A DNA stretch of 28,583 nucleotides from Salegentibacter sp. (GTDB taxonomy: Bacteria > Bacteroidota > Bacteroidia > Flavobacteriales > Flavobacteriaceae): positions 1 to 28,583 of the forward strand of contig JAGXIG010000020.1 in assembly GCA_024635815.1 (NCBI GenBank), read 5' to 3'. Positions within the stretch are counted from its first letter, which is position 1; each line of letters opens with the position of its first letter. Under the pieces are notes generated by a model. That model made no database searches. It had not been told where the DNA came from and saw only the letters and a list, made by a program, of their open reading frames with translations. The position numbers and the translations under genes are program-made. This document shows positions 16,011 to 24,626 of this stretch, in pieces.

Positions 16011-17510
16011 TTATGCTTTTATAATTTTTTCCAGGACTTCAGCGATCTTTCGGTCGTTGGCTAAACGCGGCAGTTTGTTTTGCCCACCCAGTTTTCCAAT
16101 AGATTTCATGTACTGCTGAAAACCATTTTCCGGAACTCTTGAAATTTTTAAAGGTTGAAGAATTTTTCCTTCAATAAGATCAAAATAGTAAGAATTTTGC
16201 TCCTGAAGACTTTTATCAAGGATCTTGTTGAACTCCTTTAGATCTTCAGGCTCTTTTTCAAACTCTATAAACCATTGGTGATAGGGTAATTCTTCATTTT
16301 CAGGAGTGATTTGCGGTGCTACGGTAAACTCGCTTATACGTGCATTTGTAGCCGAAGTTGCCTCTTGCATAGCTTCTTCTACTTCTTTGGCGATAACGTG
16401 CTCACCAAATGCCGAAATAAAGTGCGTTATTCTTCCTGAAACCATAACCCGATAAGGCTTTGTGCTGGTGAACTGAACAGTATCGCCAATATTATATGCC
16501 CAAAGACCTGCATTTGAAGAAACCAACATCACATAATTTACGTCGGTTTCAACATCGCCAATACTAAGCCTTATTGGATTTTCATCAAAAAATTCATCAG
16601 CTTTTATAAACTCGTAGAACATTCCTGAATCGAGCTGTAGTAACATTCCTTTTTCTGATTGTTTATCCTCAAAAGCGAAAAATCCCTCTGAGGCAGGATA
16701 AAGTTCAATACTATCTACTTTTCTACCAATTAGGTTTTCAAATTTAGCACGGTAAGGTTCATAATTTACACCACCGTAAATAAACAAATCGAAGTTAGGA
16801 AAAAGCTCCCCTACTTTCTTACCGGTTTTTTGCTGAAGCCTTTCAAAATACATCTGTACCCAGGATGGAATACCGCTAATTACGCTCATATCCTCATTCC
16901 GGGTTTCTTCAACTATTGCCTCAACTTTGGTTTCCCAATCTTCAATACAATTGGTTTCCCAGCTAGGCATTCTGTTTTTTTGAAGATAAGAAGGTACATA
17001 ATGGGCCACGATCCCGGATAAGCGACCGAGTTTCACCCCATTCTTCTCTTCCATTTCGGGGCTTCCCTGCAGGAAGATCATTTTTCCATCAACAAATTTA
17101 GCATTTCCGGTTTCAGCGATGTAGCAGAGAATCGCGTTCCTGGCCGCGTTGATATGCGAAGGCATAGAATCTTTGGTAAGCGGGATATATTTGGCCCCAC
17201 TGGTAGTTCCAGAAGTCTTTGCATAGTATAAAGGTTTACCCGGCCACAAAACATCAGGTTCGCCGGCAACCATTTTATCTACATAAAACCGCAATTCTTC
17301 ATAATCGCGAACCGGTACATTTTTGGTGAAATCGGCATAAGATTTAATATTCTTAAAATCGTGATCCTGCCCAAACTTTGTGTCTTTGGCTTTCTCAATG
17401 AGCTCTTTGAACACCTTTTGCTGTGTGGCTTCAGGTTGTGAGGCCCATTTATCTATTTTTTTACGGATATTTTTGGCAAAAATCTTTGCTCCAAAAGACT
17501 TTAAAGACAT
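16011..17510 (-). CDS. GH3 auxin-responsive-promoter family acyl-acid-amido synthetase-like protein
   Basis: The protein belongs to the GH3 family, adenylate-forming enzymes that in plants conjugate jasmonate or auxin to amino acids; bacterial members have no settled substrate. Visible motifs are the ATP-binding KTSGTTSGAKYIPLT, IYGGVNYEPY, LYPASEGFFAFED and YNIGDTVQFTS, with a C-terminal small domain from about residue 370. The frame extends upstream to a TTG at 17549, but the ATG at 17510 (reading MSLKSFGAKIFAKNI) fits the family start, giving 499 residues. It is followed within six bases by DUF6909, and the rest of the surface-sugar operon follows; a promoter was not recognised between it and the M23 peptidase gene 69 bases upstream. 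Confidence 0.87.
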   Translation of the reverse strand: MSLKSFGAKIFAKNIRKKIDKWASQPEATQQKVFKELIEKAKDTKFGQDHDFKNIKSYADFTKNVPVRDYEELRFYVDKMVAGEPDVLWPGKPLYYAKTSGTTSGAKYIPLTKDSMPSHINAARNAILCYIAETGNAKFVDGKMIFLQGSPEMEEKNGVKLGRLSGIVAHYVPSYLQKNRMPSWETNCIEDWETKVEAIVEETRNEDMSVISGIPSWVQMYFERLQQKTGKKVGELFPNFDLFIYGGVNYEPYRAKFENLIGRKVDSIELYPASEGFFAFEDKQSEKGMLLQLDSGMFYEFIKADEFFDENPIRLSIGDVETDVNYVMLVSSNAGLWAYNIGDTVQFTSTKPYRVMVSGRITHFISAFGEHVIAKEVEEAMQEATSATNARISEFTVAPQITPENEELPYHQWFIEFEKEPEDLKEFNKILDKSLQEQNSYYFDLIEGKILQPLKISRVPENGFQQYMKSIGKLGGQNKLPRLANDRKIAEVLEKIIKA

Positions 17511-17579
17511 AGGTTTTTTTGAAATTAAAATGGCATTCTTTACTTGCAATAGCTTTAGCGCTGCAAAGGTCGTGATTTA

Positions 17580-18449
17580 TTAATCAAAATCAATATAATC
17601 TGTAGGGTCTACGGGCACGGCTTCATTCCAAAGTTCAAAATGCAAATGCGGGCCAGTTGTGTACTCTCCTGTAGAACCTGCCGTGGCAATAACCTCTCCC
17701 CGTCTTACGTTCTCGCCCTGTTCTTTAGATAAGGAAGCATTGTGCTTGTAAACCGATAACAACCCATATTCGTGCTTAATGATAATCACATAACCAGTTT
17801 CTGTAGTCCATTCTGAAAAAATCACCCGGCCATCGGCAACCGATTTTACCGGAGTATTTTTAGCGACCACTATATCTACAGCATAATGTTTTTCTTTAGC
17901 ATCATAACCCTCCGAAATTGATCCTTTTACTGGAGGAAACAGCGAAAAGTCTATATTATCTGTAGCCGATGGTAAAACATTGTATTTGTCTTCCTGGGCT
18001 ACTTCTTCCCTAAGCAGGGAATCGGCGCGGGAAGGTTCTATAGCTTCAACTTCCTGCCCCATAATTGGATTTTCTATTAAAGAATCACGATTAAGACTTG
18101 ATGTATCTGCTTTCCCGGTAAGCACATCTTTAATGGAACTTAAATATTGATTATTCATCTTTAAAACCTGCTGCAGGGAATCTGATTTATAAGCTAATTG
18201 AGAAGCCTGTTGCTTTAACTGGGCAGAAGAATATCCCGGAATATACTCTTTAAGCGGAGTAAAAGCAATTATAAAAGTTGTGGCGGCAATTAAAATTATA
18301 GCACTTAGTGTGATAGTGATAAAAACATTGAGCCGGGTTAGTTTAAAAGAAAGTTTTTCCTCAAAAGTATCTTCATTTAGAACTACCATACGGTATTTAT
18401 GAAGTAACTTTTTGGTGATTTTTTTTCGGTCTTTTTTATTTTCAGCCAT
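17580..18449 (-). CDS. M23 family metallopeptidase with one membrane anchor
   Basis: A peptidoglycan-directed zinc endopeptidase of the LytM type. The 289-residue protein has a basic cytoplasmic N-terminus, one transmembrane segment (about residues 35-60, FITITLSAIILIAATTFIIA), a coiled stretch, and a C-terminal M23 domain. The zinc ligands are complete: HYAVD supplies His and Asp, and GPHLHFELW supplies HxH, so it should be active, unlike degenerate divisome LytM proteins. The frame runs on to a GTG at 18527, but a consensus -7 promoter element lies at 18460-18467 inside that extension, so the ATG at 18449 is preferred. It diverges from tatA. Confidence 0.93.
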   Translation of the reverse strand: MAENKKDRKKITKKLLHKYRMVVLNEDTFEEKLSFKLTRLNVFITITLSAIILIAATTFIIAFTPLKEYIPGYSSAQLKQQASQLAYKSDSLQQVLKMNNQYLSSIKDVLTGKADTSSLNRDSLIENPIMGQEVEAIEPSRADSLLREEVAQEDKYNVLPSATDNIDFSLFPPVKGSISEGYDAKEKHYAVDIVVAKNTPVKSVADGRVIFSEWTTETGYVIIIKHEYGLLSVYKHNASLSKEQGENVRRGEVIATAGSTGEYTTGPHLHFELWNEAVPVDPTDYIDFD

Positions 18450-18459
18450 ATTCCGCTTA

Positions 18460-18467
18460 CAAAGATA
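18460..18467 (-). promoter_or_regulatory. -7 element for the M23 peptidase gene
   Basis: On the minus strand this reads TATCTTTG, an exact TAnnTTTG match. It implies a start about five bases before the ATG at 18449, a nearly leaderless transcript. No clear TTG is found at the usual distance upstream, so the element is less certain than the tatA promoter. Confidence 0.4.
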
Positions 18468-18614
18468 ATTTAAAATTTCAGCTTGAATAATGAAGTTTTC
18501 AAACTTAGTTCCGGATCGAATTTTCACCCAGGGAAAACAAGGTTTTTCAGCAATAACGTGTTATAAGAATCTAAATCGAGCTCAAGTATAACTTAAATTT
18601 AAGCTATATTAACG

Positions 18615-18643
18615 TTGTAATTGCTTAATTCTTGTTAAGTTTG
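18615..18643 (+). promoter_or_regulatory. tatA: Bacteroidota-type promoter for tatA
   Basis: TTG at 18615-18617, an 18-base spacer and TAAGTTTG at 18636-18643 match the phylum consensus. The inferred start near 18649 lies about 15 bases before the tatA ATG. Confidence 0.55.
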
Positions 18644-18663
18644 TAATATTAAAATCATACGTT

Positions 18664-18876
18664 ATGAATGCATTCATTTTACCATTAGCCATTGGTGCCC
18701 CACAAATTATATTAATTGTTGTGGTAATATTGCTATTATTTGGAGGTCGAAAAATTCCTGAATTGATGAGAGGTTTAGGTAGTGGAATTAAAGAATTTAA
18801 AGACGCTTCAAAGGATGACGATGGAGAAAAGACAGTTCCTTCTGATGATAAGAAATTTTCTGAAGAGAAGAAATAG
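18664..18876 (+). CDS. tatA: Twin-arginine translocase subunit TatA/TatE
   Basis: TatA forms the pore of the Tat system, which exports folded proteins with twin-arginine signal peptides across the inner membrane. The 70-residue protein shows the short N-terminal membrane helix ([19 protein letters not shown]), the FGGRKIPEL hinge motif, an amphipathic helix ([14 protein letters not shown]) and an acidic, lysine-rich tail. No tatC is nearby. It is transcribed from its own promoter, diverging from the M23 gene, and closed by a terminator 20 bases downstream. Confidence 0.96.
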   Translation: MNAFILPLAIGAPQIILIVVVILLLFGGRKIPELMRGLGSGIKEFKDASKDDDGEKTVPSDDKKFSEEKK

Positions 18877-18893
18877 ACAAATAACTACCTGAT

Positions 18894-18928
18894 AAAAAAA
18901 GCCCGAACTTAAACGTTTGGGCTTTTTT
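18894..18928. terminator. Bidirectional terminator between tatA and the DUF4837 gene
   Basis: AAAAAAGCCCGAAC and GTTTGGGCTTTTTT pair around a five-base loop with one G-T pair. There are T runs in both transcription directions, and the element lies between the two convergent stop codons. Confidence 0.88.
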
Positions 18929-18953
18929 ATTTGCTATTGGATACTTGTGTATT

Positions 18954-19934
18954 CTATTTAATATCCGCCGATTGCAGGATAGCGTCTATTTCAAACATAT
19001 TGTCCCTTTTTCCTCTGGAAGGAGAGAATACAAAACCTTCTACTACTAAAAAGCGTTTATTGGCTTCATCTTTAATTGCATAATTTAAAAACGGACCAGC
19101 CATAAAAGCGCCTTTTACTTCCCATGTTCCACGGGTTTCGTACGCAAATTTCCCATCAATTTCTGTTTCAAAAAGGTAAGGAGCATAGGCTTCTTCGGTA
19201 ATCATATGAGTTCCTTCAGTTGGCCCGGGGATATGAGCTTTTCCAATTGAATCGCGCATTTTAATTATATTTCCAATAGTATTGGTATCGGCTTCAATCT
19301 GGTTGATAGGTATCTCGTAAATAAGAATTTCCATATTCCCTTTTGGAATTTCCTTTCTTATCCACACAAAATTTTCATCTTCTAAAGCATATCTATAAGC
19401 TGAAGGAAATTTAAGTGATAAACCGAATTTTTCTTCAAGCTTATCATCTTTCTTAAGCGATTTTCCCATTCGACGTTGTTTCTCCTTCATTTCGGTTTCC
19501 TTGAATGCAGAAACTAATTTTTCTGAACTTTCATTGATTATATGAATAAGCTCCTCTTCGCTTTCCCCGGAAATTATTACACCGGTTTGAGGCCTGGCAT
19601 AAAGGTCTTTAATAATCCTGGCTTCTGCTTCTTTTCCTTCCTGAACAGAGATGAAAGAACGGTTTTTACGAACAAATCCGCTAAAGGTTTCAGGCGGAAT
19701 CTGGCTTAGAGAAAATATAGGTTCTTCTTGCGGCAATCCTTCTACCGTTGCTGCAAAATTATCTCTTATAGACTCACCCACGGGGCCTTTCCACAAATCG
19801 TTTTCAATGATCACGGTAATTTGATTAATATTTCCTGAAGAGTCTGAAAGGATGCGTGCTTCTGCTTTATCGCCATTTTCGTTACAAGAGACGAGAAAAA
19901 CTAAACTGAATAGAAGGAATAATGTTTTTTTCAT
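18954..19934 (-). CDS. DUF4837 family lipoprotein
   Basis: The 326-residue protein starts with a lipoprotein signal ending LVSC (Cys at residue 17) and continues in a pattern I recognise as DUF4837, a Bacteroidota family of unknown role. Recognisable stretches are NDLWKGPVGESIRDNFA, GLPQEEPIFSLSQIPPETF and a C-terminal TRGTWEVKGAFMAGPFLNY. The mature part is presumably periplasmic and membrane-anchored. It follows the LysM transglycosylase by 24 bases, and this pairing points to a cell-wall or envelope function, by inference only. Confidence 0.85.
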   Translation of the reverse strand: MKKTLFLLFSLVFLVSCNENGDKAEARILSDSSGNINQITVIIENDLWKGPVGESIRDNFAATVEGLPQEEPIFSLSQIPPETFSGFVRKNRSFISVQEGKEAEARIIKDLYARPQTGVIISGESEEELIHIINESSEKLVSAFKETEMKEKQRRMGKSLKKDDKLEEKFGLSLKFPSAYRYALEDENFVWIRKEIPKGNMEILIYEIPINQIEADTNTIGNIIKMRDSIGKAHIPGPTEGTHMITEEAYAPYLFETEIDGKFAYETRGTWEVKGAFMAGPFLNYAIKDEANKRFLVVEGFVFSPSRGKRDNMFEIDAILQSADIK

Positions 19935-19958
19935 TTTTATTAGTTTGGTTTGAAATGA

Positions 19959-21542
19959 TTAACCCTTGGAAAGTTTAAGTTCCATACCGGGTTTTAGGCT
20001 ATTTGTACCCATATCATTCCAAGCCCTCAAATTCTGTACCGTAACTCCCGGAAACTTTCGGGAAATACTCCATAGTGAATCTCCTTTCTTCACTATATAG
20101 GTTTTTTCGCCGTTATTTTGGCTATTATCTGCGGCAGCATTTTGAGTTGTTACTCCTGGTTTTCGCGGATAAATAGTAAGGTACTGGCCTATTCTTAAAT
20201 TATTACCTCTGAGATTGTTCCATTGTTTAATACTACTCACTCCTACCCCATAACGTTCGGCAATCCTACCTAAATAATCACCGCTCCTCACGCGATATCT
20301 TAATTTATCTTCTGCTTTTACAAATTCAGGAAAAGCTTTTTCTTTATTCTGAATGTCCTCTTCAGCAAAATTGTAGATAGCAGCTTCGTTACTAACAAAT
20401 GCACCACTAACGGTAGTAGGAAGCCTAATCATATAATCTTCATCTTCTACAAAAGGAATAACATCAAGTTTGTAACTCGGATTCAAAAACTGAAGCATCT
20501 CTTTTTCTACACCCGTTACTTTAGAAATTTGATCGAAAGTGATCAATTTTTTTGCTTTAATGGTATCGGTCTCAAAAAAAGCAATTTCAGGTCCTTGTGG
20601 CTGGAAATTGTGTTCATCGGCATATTCAAAAAGATAGAGGGTTGCCAGAAATGCAGGAACATAACCTGCGGTTTCCCTTGGTAAAAATCTTCTTAATTCC
20701 CAGTAATTATTAGAACCTCCACTGCGGCGAATGGCTTTAGAAACATTACCGGGTCCTGAGTTATATGAAGCTAAGGCTAAGTCCCAATCGCCAAACGAAC
20801 GGTATAAATTTGCAAGATATTGTGCGGCAGCTTCAGTAGACATTTGCGGATCCATCCTTTCATCAACATAACTGCTCACGTCAAGTCCGTGTGCTTTTCC
20901 TGTTCTGTACATAAACTGCCAAAGCCCGGTAGCACCAACCCAGGATTTCGCCCTTGGGTTTAAAGCAGATTCAACAATAGCCAGATATTTTATTTCCAGA
21001 GGAATATCATAACGATCAAGCTGTTGCTCAAACATTGGGAAATAGTACTCACTTAACGCCATAAGACGCTCCATGGACTTCTTATTACGTTTTAAATAGG
21101 AGTTTATTACACTTTCCAGTACTGGATGGTATTCCACGTTAAAAGGAGTACGCGCATTTAATTTAGCCAGTCTGGCCTTTAAAGTGTCGGTGGGAAGTTC
21201 TTTATAGACCTCGTCTTCATAATCCTGTTCCCTGATGCTTTTATACATCGTATCAAAAAGATCTGAGTTAGTAAGCTGTGCTTTCCAAACAGAATCAATT
21301 TCGGCCGCGCGGGGAAGGTCTTCCAGCGATACCGCCGAAGAATCCCTGATCACAGCCGAAATTGGTAACTTATCTTTAAATTCTGGATCTGGATGAGCAA
21401 GAATAATTTCACTGCTATCTACCTTTTGGAAGATTTGCACCCTAAAATTAGCCTTTTCTACCTGCTTCCCCTTCGTTTCTTCCTGTGCCTGAAGGCTAAT
21501 TCCAATAAGGAATACAAGAGATAAAATTATATTCTTACCCAT
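19959..21542 (-). CDS. Lytic transglycosylase (SLT domain) with two LysM repeats, MltD-like
   Basis: This secreted enzyme cleaves the glycan strands of peptidoglycan to 1,6-anhydro products. The 527-residue precursor has a signal peptide ending near LQAQ, then an SLT goose-lysozyme-like domain at about 165-290 with the catalytic Glu191 in AIVESALNP, GATGLWQFM and ASYNSGPGNV. Two LysM modules at the C-terminus (about 415-465 and 480-527; YRVRSGDYLGRIAERYGVG and YIVKKGDSLWSISRKF) bind the glycan backbone. The frame extends to a TTG at 21551, but the ATG at 21542 gives the better signal peptide. It begins 49 bases after pgk and is followed by DUF4837. Confidence 0.94.
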   Translation of the reverse strand: MGKNIILSLVFLIGISLQAQEETKGKQVEKANFRVQIFQKVDSSEIILAHPDPEFKDKLPISAVIRDSSAVSLEDLPRAAEIDSVWKAQLTNSDLFDTMYKSIREQDYEDEVYKELPTDTLKARLAKLNARTPFNVEYHPVLESVINSYLKRNKKSMERLMALSEYYFPMFEQQLDRYDIPLEIKYLAIVESALNPRAKSWVGATGLWQFMYRTGKAHGLDVSSYVDERMDPQMSTEAAAQYLANLYRSFGDWDLALASYNSGPGNVSKAIRRSGGSNNYWELRRFLPRETAGYVPAFLATLYLFEYADEHNFQPQGPEIAFFETDTIKAKKLITFDQISKVTGVEKEMLQFLNPSYKLDVIPFVEDEDYMIRLPTTVSGAFVSNEAAIYNFAEEDIQNKEKAFPEFVKAEDKLRYRVRSGDYLGRIAERYGVGVSSIKQWNNLRGNNLRIGQYLTIYPRKPGVTTQNAAADNSQNNGEKTYIVKKGDSLWSISRKFPGVTVQNLRAWNDMGTNSLKPGMELKLSKG

Positions 21543-21591
21543 AATATTCAAGATTTTAAAAAGAACGTAGAATCATCAATTTTAGTACGTC

Positions 21592-22776
21592 TTATTTCCC
21601 AATCGCCTCAATACCGGGCAGGGATTTTCCTTCTAACATTTCTAGCATGGCACCGCCACCTGTAGATACGTAACTTACTTTATTTTCAAAACCGAATTTC
21701 TTAACCGCAGCCACAGAATCTCCACCGCCTACTAAAGAAAAGGCTCCATTTTTCGTTGCTTCAGCAATAGAATTTCCTAAGGCGATAGTTCCTTTTGAAA
21801 ATTTATCCATTTCAAAAACTCCAAGTGGACCATTCCAAAGGATAATTTTAGATTTTTGGATTACAGCATCAAAGTTCTTAATGCTTTCCGGGCCTGCATC
21901 AAGGCCCATCCAGCCATCAGGAATTTCGTTAATTTTAGTAGTATCGGTAGCAGCTTGTTCAGAAAAACTATCGGCAATTACTGAATCTACCGGGAGGTGA
22001 ACTTCTACGTTTTTAGCTTTAGCCTTTTTAAGTATTTCCAAAGCTAGTTCCTGTTTATCTTCTTCTACCAATGAGTTTCCTATTTTTCCGCCTTTGGCAA
22101 GAATGAAGGTATAAGCCATTCCGCCACCAATAATCAAATGATCAACTTTATCAAGGATATTTTCAATTACCGTGATTTTAGAAGAAACTTTAGCACCACC
22201 TAAAACAGCGGTTACCGGCTTTTCTTTACTGTGAAGTACTTTATCCAGGTTTTTGATCTCTTTTTCTAATAAATATCCAAAACATTTATCGTCAAAATAT
22301 TTAGCAACTATGGTAGTAGAAGCGTGTGCACGGTGGGCTGTACCAAAAGCATCGTTTACATAAATATCTCCAAGTTCTGCCAGTTGTTTTGCAAAACCTT
22401 CGTCACCGGCTTTTTCTTCCTTATGAAATCTAAGGTTTTCCAGTAACAAGATTTCACCGGGATTTAAATTATCGGCAGCTGTTTTCACCTCTTCCCCAAC
22501 ACAATCGTTCACAAATTTTGGTTCCACCCCAATAACCTCTGCTACTTTGCTAACTATATTTTTTAAAGAGTATTTTTCTTCCTTTCCATCAGGTCTTCCC
22601 AGATGTGACATTAGAACTACGCTCCCACCATCTTCCAAAATCTTTGTGATAGTTGGTTTGGCAGCTTCAATTCTATTAGCATCAGTTACCTGACCTTCTT
22701 TATTTAAGGGGACATTAAAATCTACTCTTATTAGTGCCTGTTTGTCCTTAAAATTAAAATCGTTTAAAGTCTTCAT
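21592..22776 (-). CDS. pgk: Phosphoglycerate kinase
   Basis: Pgk transfers the acyl phosphate of 1,3-bisphosphoglycerate to ADP in glycolysis. The 394-residue protein has the family signature RVDFNVPLN near the N-terminus, [30 protein letters not shown] and the nucleotide-binding [13 protein letters not shown] at the C-terminus, with normal length. It is first of the minus-strand unit with the transglycosylase and DUF4837 genes and faces holB across a short divergent promoter region. Confidence 0.98.
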   Translation of the reverse strand: MKTLNDFNFKDKQALIRVDFNVPLNKEGQVTDANRIEAAKPTITKILEDGGSVVLMSHLGRPDGKEEKYSLKNIVSKVAEVIGVEPKFVNDCVGEEVKTAADNLNPGEILLLENLRFHKEEKAGDEGFAKQLAELGDIYVNDAFGTAHRAHASTTIVAKYFDDKCFGYLLEKEIKNLDKVLHSKEKPVTAVLGGAKVSSKITVIENILDKVDHLIIGGGMAYTFILAKGGKIGNSLVEEDKQELALEILKKAKAKNVEVHLPVDSVIADSFSEQAATDTTKINEIPDGWMGLDAGPESIKNFDAVIQKSKIILWNGPLGVFEMDKFSKGTIALGNSIAEATKNGAFSLVGGGDSVAAVKKFGFENKVSYVSTGGGAMLEMLEGKSLPGIEAIGK

Positions 22777-22861
22777 TTTTCATTTCTTTTTTAAAACCCA
22801 AAATTTGGTTTAGTTGGTTAAGATTAAGCCCAATCGGCTTTTATTAAGCATACGCTATTTA

Positions 22862-22869
22862 CAAATATA
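22862..22869 (-). promoter_or_regulatory. pgk: -7 element for pgk
   Basis: The minus strand reads TATATTTG, an exact TAnnTTTG match, about 86 bases upstream of the pgk ATG. A loose TTTA lies at the -33 distance. The intervening 22777-22861 could be a leader. Confidence 0.4.
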
Positions 22870-22904
22870 AATTTTTCCGAAGACATTAAAGTGTATATAA
22901 ATTT

Positions 22905-22912
22905 TATATTTG
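22905..22912 (+). promoter_or_regulatory. holB: -7 element for holB
   Basis: The plus strand reads TATATTTG, identical to the pgk element on the other strand 43 bases away. Transcription would start almost at the ATG at 22916, so the transcript would be leaderless. The -33 region has no TTG. Confidence 0.35.
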
Positions 22913-22915
22913 CTT

Positions 22916-24070
22916 ATGCTTTTTGAAGAAATAATAGGTTTAGAGCATTTAAAGAAACATCTTGCCACCACCGCAGATAACGGTCGGGTGCCACACGCCC
23001 AGTTGTTTGTAGGAAAGAGTGGTAGCGGCACTTTGCCGCTTGCCATCGCTTATGCGCAGTATGTGCTTTGTAAAAATAAAGAGGGGGAAAATTTAGCCGG
23101 GAACGAAAGTTGCAATACGCGGTTTAAAAAACTTGCCCATCCAGACCTTCACTTTGCTTTTCCGGTAGCCGCAAACCAAAAAATTAAAAAACATCCTGTT
23201 TCTTCTCACTTTTTAGAAGAATGGCGGGAATTTATAAAAACCAATCCCTACGGAAGTTTATTTGAATGGTACCAAAAACTGGGAATTGAAAACAAGCAGG
23301 GCCAGATTGGGGTAGATGAAGCACAGGAAGTGGTAAAATCACTTTCCTTAAAAGCCTATGAAGGTGGTTTTAAAATTATGATTATTTGGATGGCCGAAAA
23401 GATGAATACCGCGGCCGCCAATAAACTGCTAAAATTAATAGAAGAACCACCAAACAATACGCTTTTCCTTCTTATTACTGAAGATGAAGAGCAAATTATA
23501 CAAACTATACGCTCGCGTTGCCAAAGGCTTCAATTCCCTCCCTTACCGGAAGGTGAAATTGCCGCTTTTTTAGAAAAAAATGAAAATTGCAGCAAACCGG
23601 ATGCATTAAAAATTGCCCACCAGGCAAATGGAAGTTATACCCGCGCGCTGCATTTATTACAAAAAGATAGCGGAGATCAACAATTTGAAACCTGGTTTAT
23701 CAACTGGGTTCGTACTGCATTTAAAGCGAAGGGAAATCGAGCTACGGTTCTTGAACTTATTTCCTGGAGTGAAGAAATTGCCGGAATGGGCCGGGAATCT
23801 CAAAAGAGTTTTTTACTGTATTGTATAGACTTTTTTAGACAGGCATTAATGCTGAATTATAAAGCTGAAAAACTGGTGTATCTTGAACCGGCCACACCGG
23901 GATTTAAACTGGAAAAATTTGCGCCCTTTGTTCATGGAAATAATATTAAAGATATTATTGACGCCCTTGAAGAAGCAATTTATCATATTGAAAGAAACGG
24001 AAACGCAAAAATTATTCTTACCGATCTTTCTATTAGACTAACCCGATATTTACATAAAAAAGCCGCTTAA
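22916..24070 (+). CDS. holB: DNA polymerase III subunit delta prime
   Basis: Delta prime is the rigid stator of the clamp loader that places the sliding clamp on DNA. The 384-residue protein has the AAA+ layout: IGLEHLKKHLATTADNGRVPHAQLFVG, then a Walker A-like GKSGSGTLP that lacks the lysine before Thr (delta prime does not hydrolyse ATP), a Walker B/DEAD-like MAEKMNTAAANKLLKLIEEPP, and the arginine-finger motif IRSRCQRLQ. The frame can start at a TTG at 22910, but the ATG at 22916 fits family starts (MLFEEIIGL). The DoxX-like gene follows after four bases. Confidence 0.93.
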   Translation: MLFEEIIGLEHLKKHLATTADNGRVPHAQLFVGKSGSGTLPLAIAYAQYVLCKNKEGENLAGNESCNTRFKKLAHPDLHFAFPVAANQKIKKHPVSSHFLEEWREFIKTNPYGSLFEWYQKLGIENKQGQIGVDEAQEVVKSLSLKAYEGGFKIMIIWMAEKMNTAAANKLLKLIEEPPNNTLFLLITEDEEQIIQTIRSRCQRLQFPPLPEGEIAAFLEKNENCSKPDALKIAHQANGSYTRALHLLQKDSGDQQFETWFINWVRTAFKAKGNRATVLELISWSEEIAGMGRESQKSFLLYCIDFFRQALMLNYKAEKLVYLEPATPGFKLEKFAPFVHGNNIKDIIDALEEAIYHIERNGNAKIILTDLSIRLTRYLHKKAA

Positions 24071-24074
24071 AAGT

Positions 24075-24470
24075 ATGGAAAACCTTTACGCAAACATTAC
24101 CGAAATCCTTATCCTGATTTTTATCCTTATCACTTTTATGCAATCCGGAATAGATAAAGCTGCCGATTGGGAAGGAAATACAGGCTGGCTGAAAGATCAT
24201 TTTTCGGGCACTTTTCTGGCGGGGCAGGTCCCGATAATGGTGGGAATTATTATGATTCTTGAAATAATAACAGGAATAGCAACTATTTTGGGTATTATCT
24301 GGCTTATTGCCTACAATGACTCCTCAATAGCCCTTTCCGCTTGCATCCTGGCTGCTATCACACTACTAATGTTATTATTTGGGCAAAGAATCGCGAAAGA
24401 TTATGCCGGAGCTTTTACTTTAACCGGGTATTTTATCGTGGTGATTTTTGGAGTTTTCCTGATGTCTTAA
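24075..24470 (+). CDS. DoxX-like small integral membrane protein
   Basis: The 131-residue protein has four predicted membrane helices and fits the DoxX/DoxD-like family by length, the N-terminal helix with FMQSGIDKAADW and the alternating hydrophobic pattern. It starts four bases after holB and must be cotranscribed with it. DoxX-like proteins are often linked to thiosulfate or redox processes, but for this group no role is established and neighbouring genes offer no hint. Confidence 0.78.
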   Translation: MENLYANITEILILIFILITFMQSGIDKAADWEGNTGWLKDHFSGTFLAGQVPIMVGIIMILEIITGIATILGIIWLIAYNDSSIALSACILAAITLLMLLFGQRIAKDYAGAFTLTGYFIVVIFGVFLMS

Positions 24471-24478
24471 AATAAAAA

Positions 24479-24602
24479 AACTGTCTCAAAAATAATAACT
24501 TCAGTCATTGCGAGGAACGAAGCAATCTGCAATTAGTAGTAATCCATTTAGAGATTACTTCACTTCGTTCGTAATGACGTTGAAATTTATTTTGAGACAG
24601 TT
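24479..24602. repeat. Large palindromic element (REP/MITE-like), probable bidirectional terminator
   Basis: The outer arms (AACTGTCTCAAAAATAA, 24479-24495; TTATTTTGAGACAGTT, 24587-24602) are complementary over 16 bp with one bulged base. Nested inside are GTCATTGCGAGGAACGAAG (from 24503) and its imperfect partner CTTCGTTCGTAATGAC (to 24578), a motif I recognise as widespread in flavobacterial intergenic DNA. The element fills the gap between the convergent DoxX-like and OmpH-like genes. No transposase is present. Copy number in the genome is unknown. Confidence 0.7.
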
Positions 24603-24626
24603 CTTCTTAAGAAACTCAGAACTTAA

